Part shown: positions 6,200 to 7,355 of the stretch, in pieces
Numbering within the stretch: the first letter of the stretch is position 1
How the letters are laid out: each line of letters begins with the position of its first letter
Source of the DNA: Acidobacteriota bacterium
Lineage (GTDB): Bacteria > Acidobacteriota > Vicinamibacteria > Vicinamibacterales > UBA8438
DNA length: 7,355 nucleotides
NCBI GenBank assembly: GCA_012963185.1
Contig: DTWD01000268.1
Span: 1 to 7,355, forward strand
Direction of reading: 5' to 3'
Notes under the pieces: generated by a model
Told to the model about the DNA's origin: nothing
What the model saw: only the letters and a program-made list of their open reading frames with translations
The model's database searches: none
Position numbers and translations under genes: made by a program

Positions 6200-7355
6200 C
6201 TACTGACGGCCAATCATCTCCAAAAGACCAAGAGTCAGCCATGGTACATAAGTGATTAACAAGACACCAATCCCAAGAATGATAAGGAATGGCACTGAAG
6301 CTCGATAAACATCGAGTAACGGACGGTCAAATCGGTACGACGCAAGAAATAAGTTCAGTCCGACCGGTGGCGTCAAATAACCGAGTTCTAAGTTGGCGAT
6401 AAAAATAATGCCCAGATGAACCGGATCGATCTCATACGCAGCGCCAATCTCACTGATAAGTGGAACAACGACAACGATGGCCGAAAAGATATCCATGACG
6501 CATCCGACAATCAACAAAAAAACGTTAAGTGCCAACAAGAACAGCAATGGCGATTCGATGTGTGCCTGCGTCCATTCGAGAAGTCGGAACGGAATATCAA
6601 CATCAACCATGTAGGCCGTAAATCCTTTTGCAACAGCCAAAATGATTAATACACCGCCAATCAGCACGATGCACTCGCGAAATGCCTGCTGTAAACCTTT
6701 AGCAAATGAAAAATCTCGATGAACAAATACAGTAATGATCAGCGCATAAAGCGCTGTAAGCGCTGATGTTTCAACCAAAGTCGCCCGACCGCTAAACAAT
6801 GCCCCCAAAACAACAACGGGCAAGAGTAATTCCCATTTCCCAATCCAGAGGGCATCTTGAGCCTCTCGCCAGACAAACCGCTGCCGACCAGCCCCGGTAA
6901 GCATCCCCTGACGCATCCCCCAAACTGCGACCATCGCAATTAAGAGCAAGCCGGGCAGAAGCCCTCCGATAAACAGGTTCTCTGGTGCGGTCTGCGCAAC
7001 AATCGCGTACAAAATCAATGGCATCGCCGGCGGCAACAAAAGACCCAGTGACCCCGAGGCGGTGAGCAATCCAATCGAAAAGCGATCACCGTACCCATCC
7101 TTCAGCAAAGCAGGTAGTAGCAACCCACCTAACGCCAAGATCGTCACACCAGACCCACCGGTAAAAATCGTAAAAAACGCACACACAACCGCACACACAA
7201 CCGCTGTACCACCAGGCATCCATCCAGTCACAGCGCGAAACACACGGAGCAACCGCTCCGAGGAATTGCCCTGGGCGAGAATGAATCCAGTCAGCGTAAA
7301 CAGGGGAATGGAGGGCAGGTGGGGTTCAGTAGCTAGGTCGTATGCAAACAACGGA
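6200..7355 (-). CDS. TRAP transporter large permease subunit (DctM type), 5' end cut off
   Basis: The visible 384 residues are the C-terminal nine-tenths or so of a DctM-type subunit, the channel-forming inner-membrane part of a TRAP transporter. TRAP systems use an ion gradient and a periplasmic binding protein to import carboxylates and similar solutes. About ten hydrophobic segments can be seen. Family motifs are IPLFTLTGFILAQG near the visible start, GGSGVTILALGGLLLPALLK, GSLGLLLPPAMPLILYAIVA in the first half, and NLELGYLTPPVGLNLFLAS near the end. Full-length relatives have about 430 residues, so some 40-50 N-terminal residues lie beyond the window edge. No small DctQ subunit or DctP binding protein is in the window; they may lie upstream, past 7355. 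The lipoprotein gene follows after 40 bases without a terminator. The substrate cannot be told from this subunit. Confidence 0.9.
   Translation of the reverse strand, partial: PLFAYDLATEPHLPSIPLFTLTGFILAQGNSSERLLRVFRAVTGWMPGGTAVVCAVVCAFFTIFTGGSGVTILALGGLLLPALLKDGYGDRFSIGLLTASGSLGLLLPPAMPLILYAIVAQTAPENLFIGGLLPGLLLIAMVAVWGMRQGMLTGAGRQRFVWREAQDALWIGKWELLLPVVVLGALFSGRATLVETSALTALYALIITVFVHRDFSFAKGLQQAFRECIVLIGGVLIILAVAKGFTAYMVDVDIPFRLLEWTQAHIESPLLFLLALNVFLLIVGCVMDIFSAIVVVVPLISEIGAAYEIDPVHLGIIFIANLELGYLTPPVGLNLFLASYRFDRPLLDVYRASVPFLIILGIGVLLITYVPWLTLGLLEMIGRQ
7179..7202 (-). repeat. Two tandem copies of a 12-bp unit inside the TRAP permease gene
   Basis: The plus strand has GCACACACAACC twice in a row (7179-7190 and 7191-7202). 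Because the unit is 12 bases it keeps the frame and doubles a four-residue step, seen as AVVCAVVCA within a transmembrane segment. It looks like a slippage duplication; whether relatives share it is unknown. Confidence 0.7.

Overview
This 7.4-kb window looks like ordinary chromosome from a diderm (Gram-negative-type) bacterium of moderate GC (roughly half, judged by eye). A lipobox protein, a TRAP permease and a PlsB-type acyltransferase all fit a cell with an inner membrane and a periplasm. The MerR-like and PhoU-like proteins resemble, from memory, versions seen in environmental Acidobacteriota (Vicinamibacteria-like lineages). That placement is a low-confidence impression. Several genes use GTG starts. 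There are no rRNA or tRNA genes, CRISPR arrays, insertion sequences or phage genes that I can see.

Layout. (1) At 125-1249 (+) lies a D-serine dehydratase / D-threonine aldolase-like PLP enzyme. Its stop codon shares the palindrome CTAG with the stop of the convergent gene. (2) A minus-strand block runs from 3639 down to 1246: a broken PhoU-like gene (2935-3639), then a ThiO-type glycine oxidase (1755-2870), then a small MerR-family regulator (1246-1740). The last two are 14 bases apart and probably cotranscribed. (3) A 238-base divergent intergenic region (3640-3877) carries a promoter candidate and leads into a compact PlsB-like glycerol-3-phosphate acyltransferase (3878-5053, +). (4) Convergent to that, on the minus strand, is a two-gene unit: the large membrane subunit of a TRAP transporter (6200-7355, cut by the window edge), followed after 40 bases by a six-repeat TolB/PD40 beta-propeller lipoprotein (5068-6159).

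How the genes work together. Two themes can be read: D-amino-acid or glycine oxidation (dehydratase/aldolase-like enzyme, FAD amine oxidase, regulator), and envelope functions (phospholipid acylation, solute uptake, a surface or periplasmic propeller lipoprotein). Links between the two themes are not shown by the sequence.

The most notable result is in the stretch 2935-3204, which at first seems non-coding. It holds the missing C-terminal part of the PhoU-like protein in shifted frames. Two indel-type breaks, near 3217-3221 and near 3045-3050, cancel each other, so the 705-base span stays a multiple of three. This is either a decaying gene or a local sequence error. I did not find a convincing undescribed system. 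The other findings are small-scale: an 18-bp perfect palindrome, a possible ribosome-site-masking hairpin, and repeats in a promoter region.
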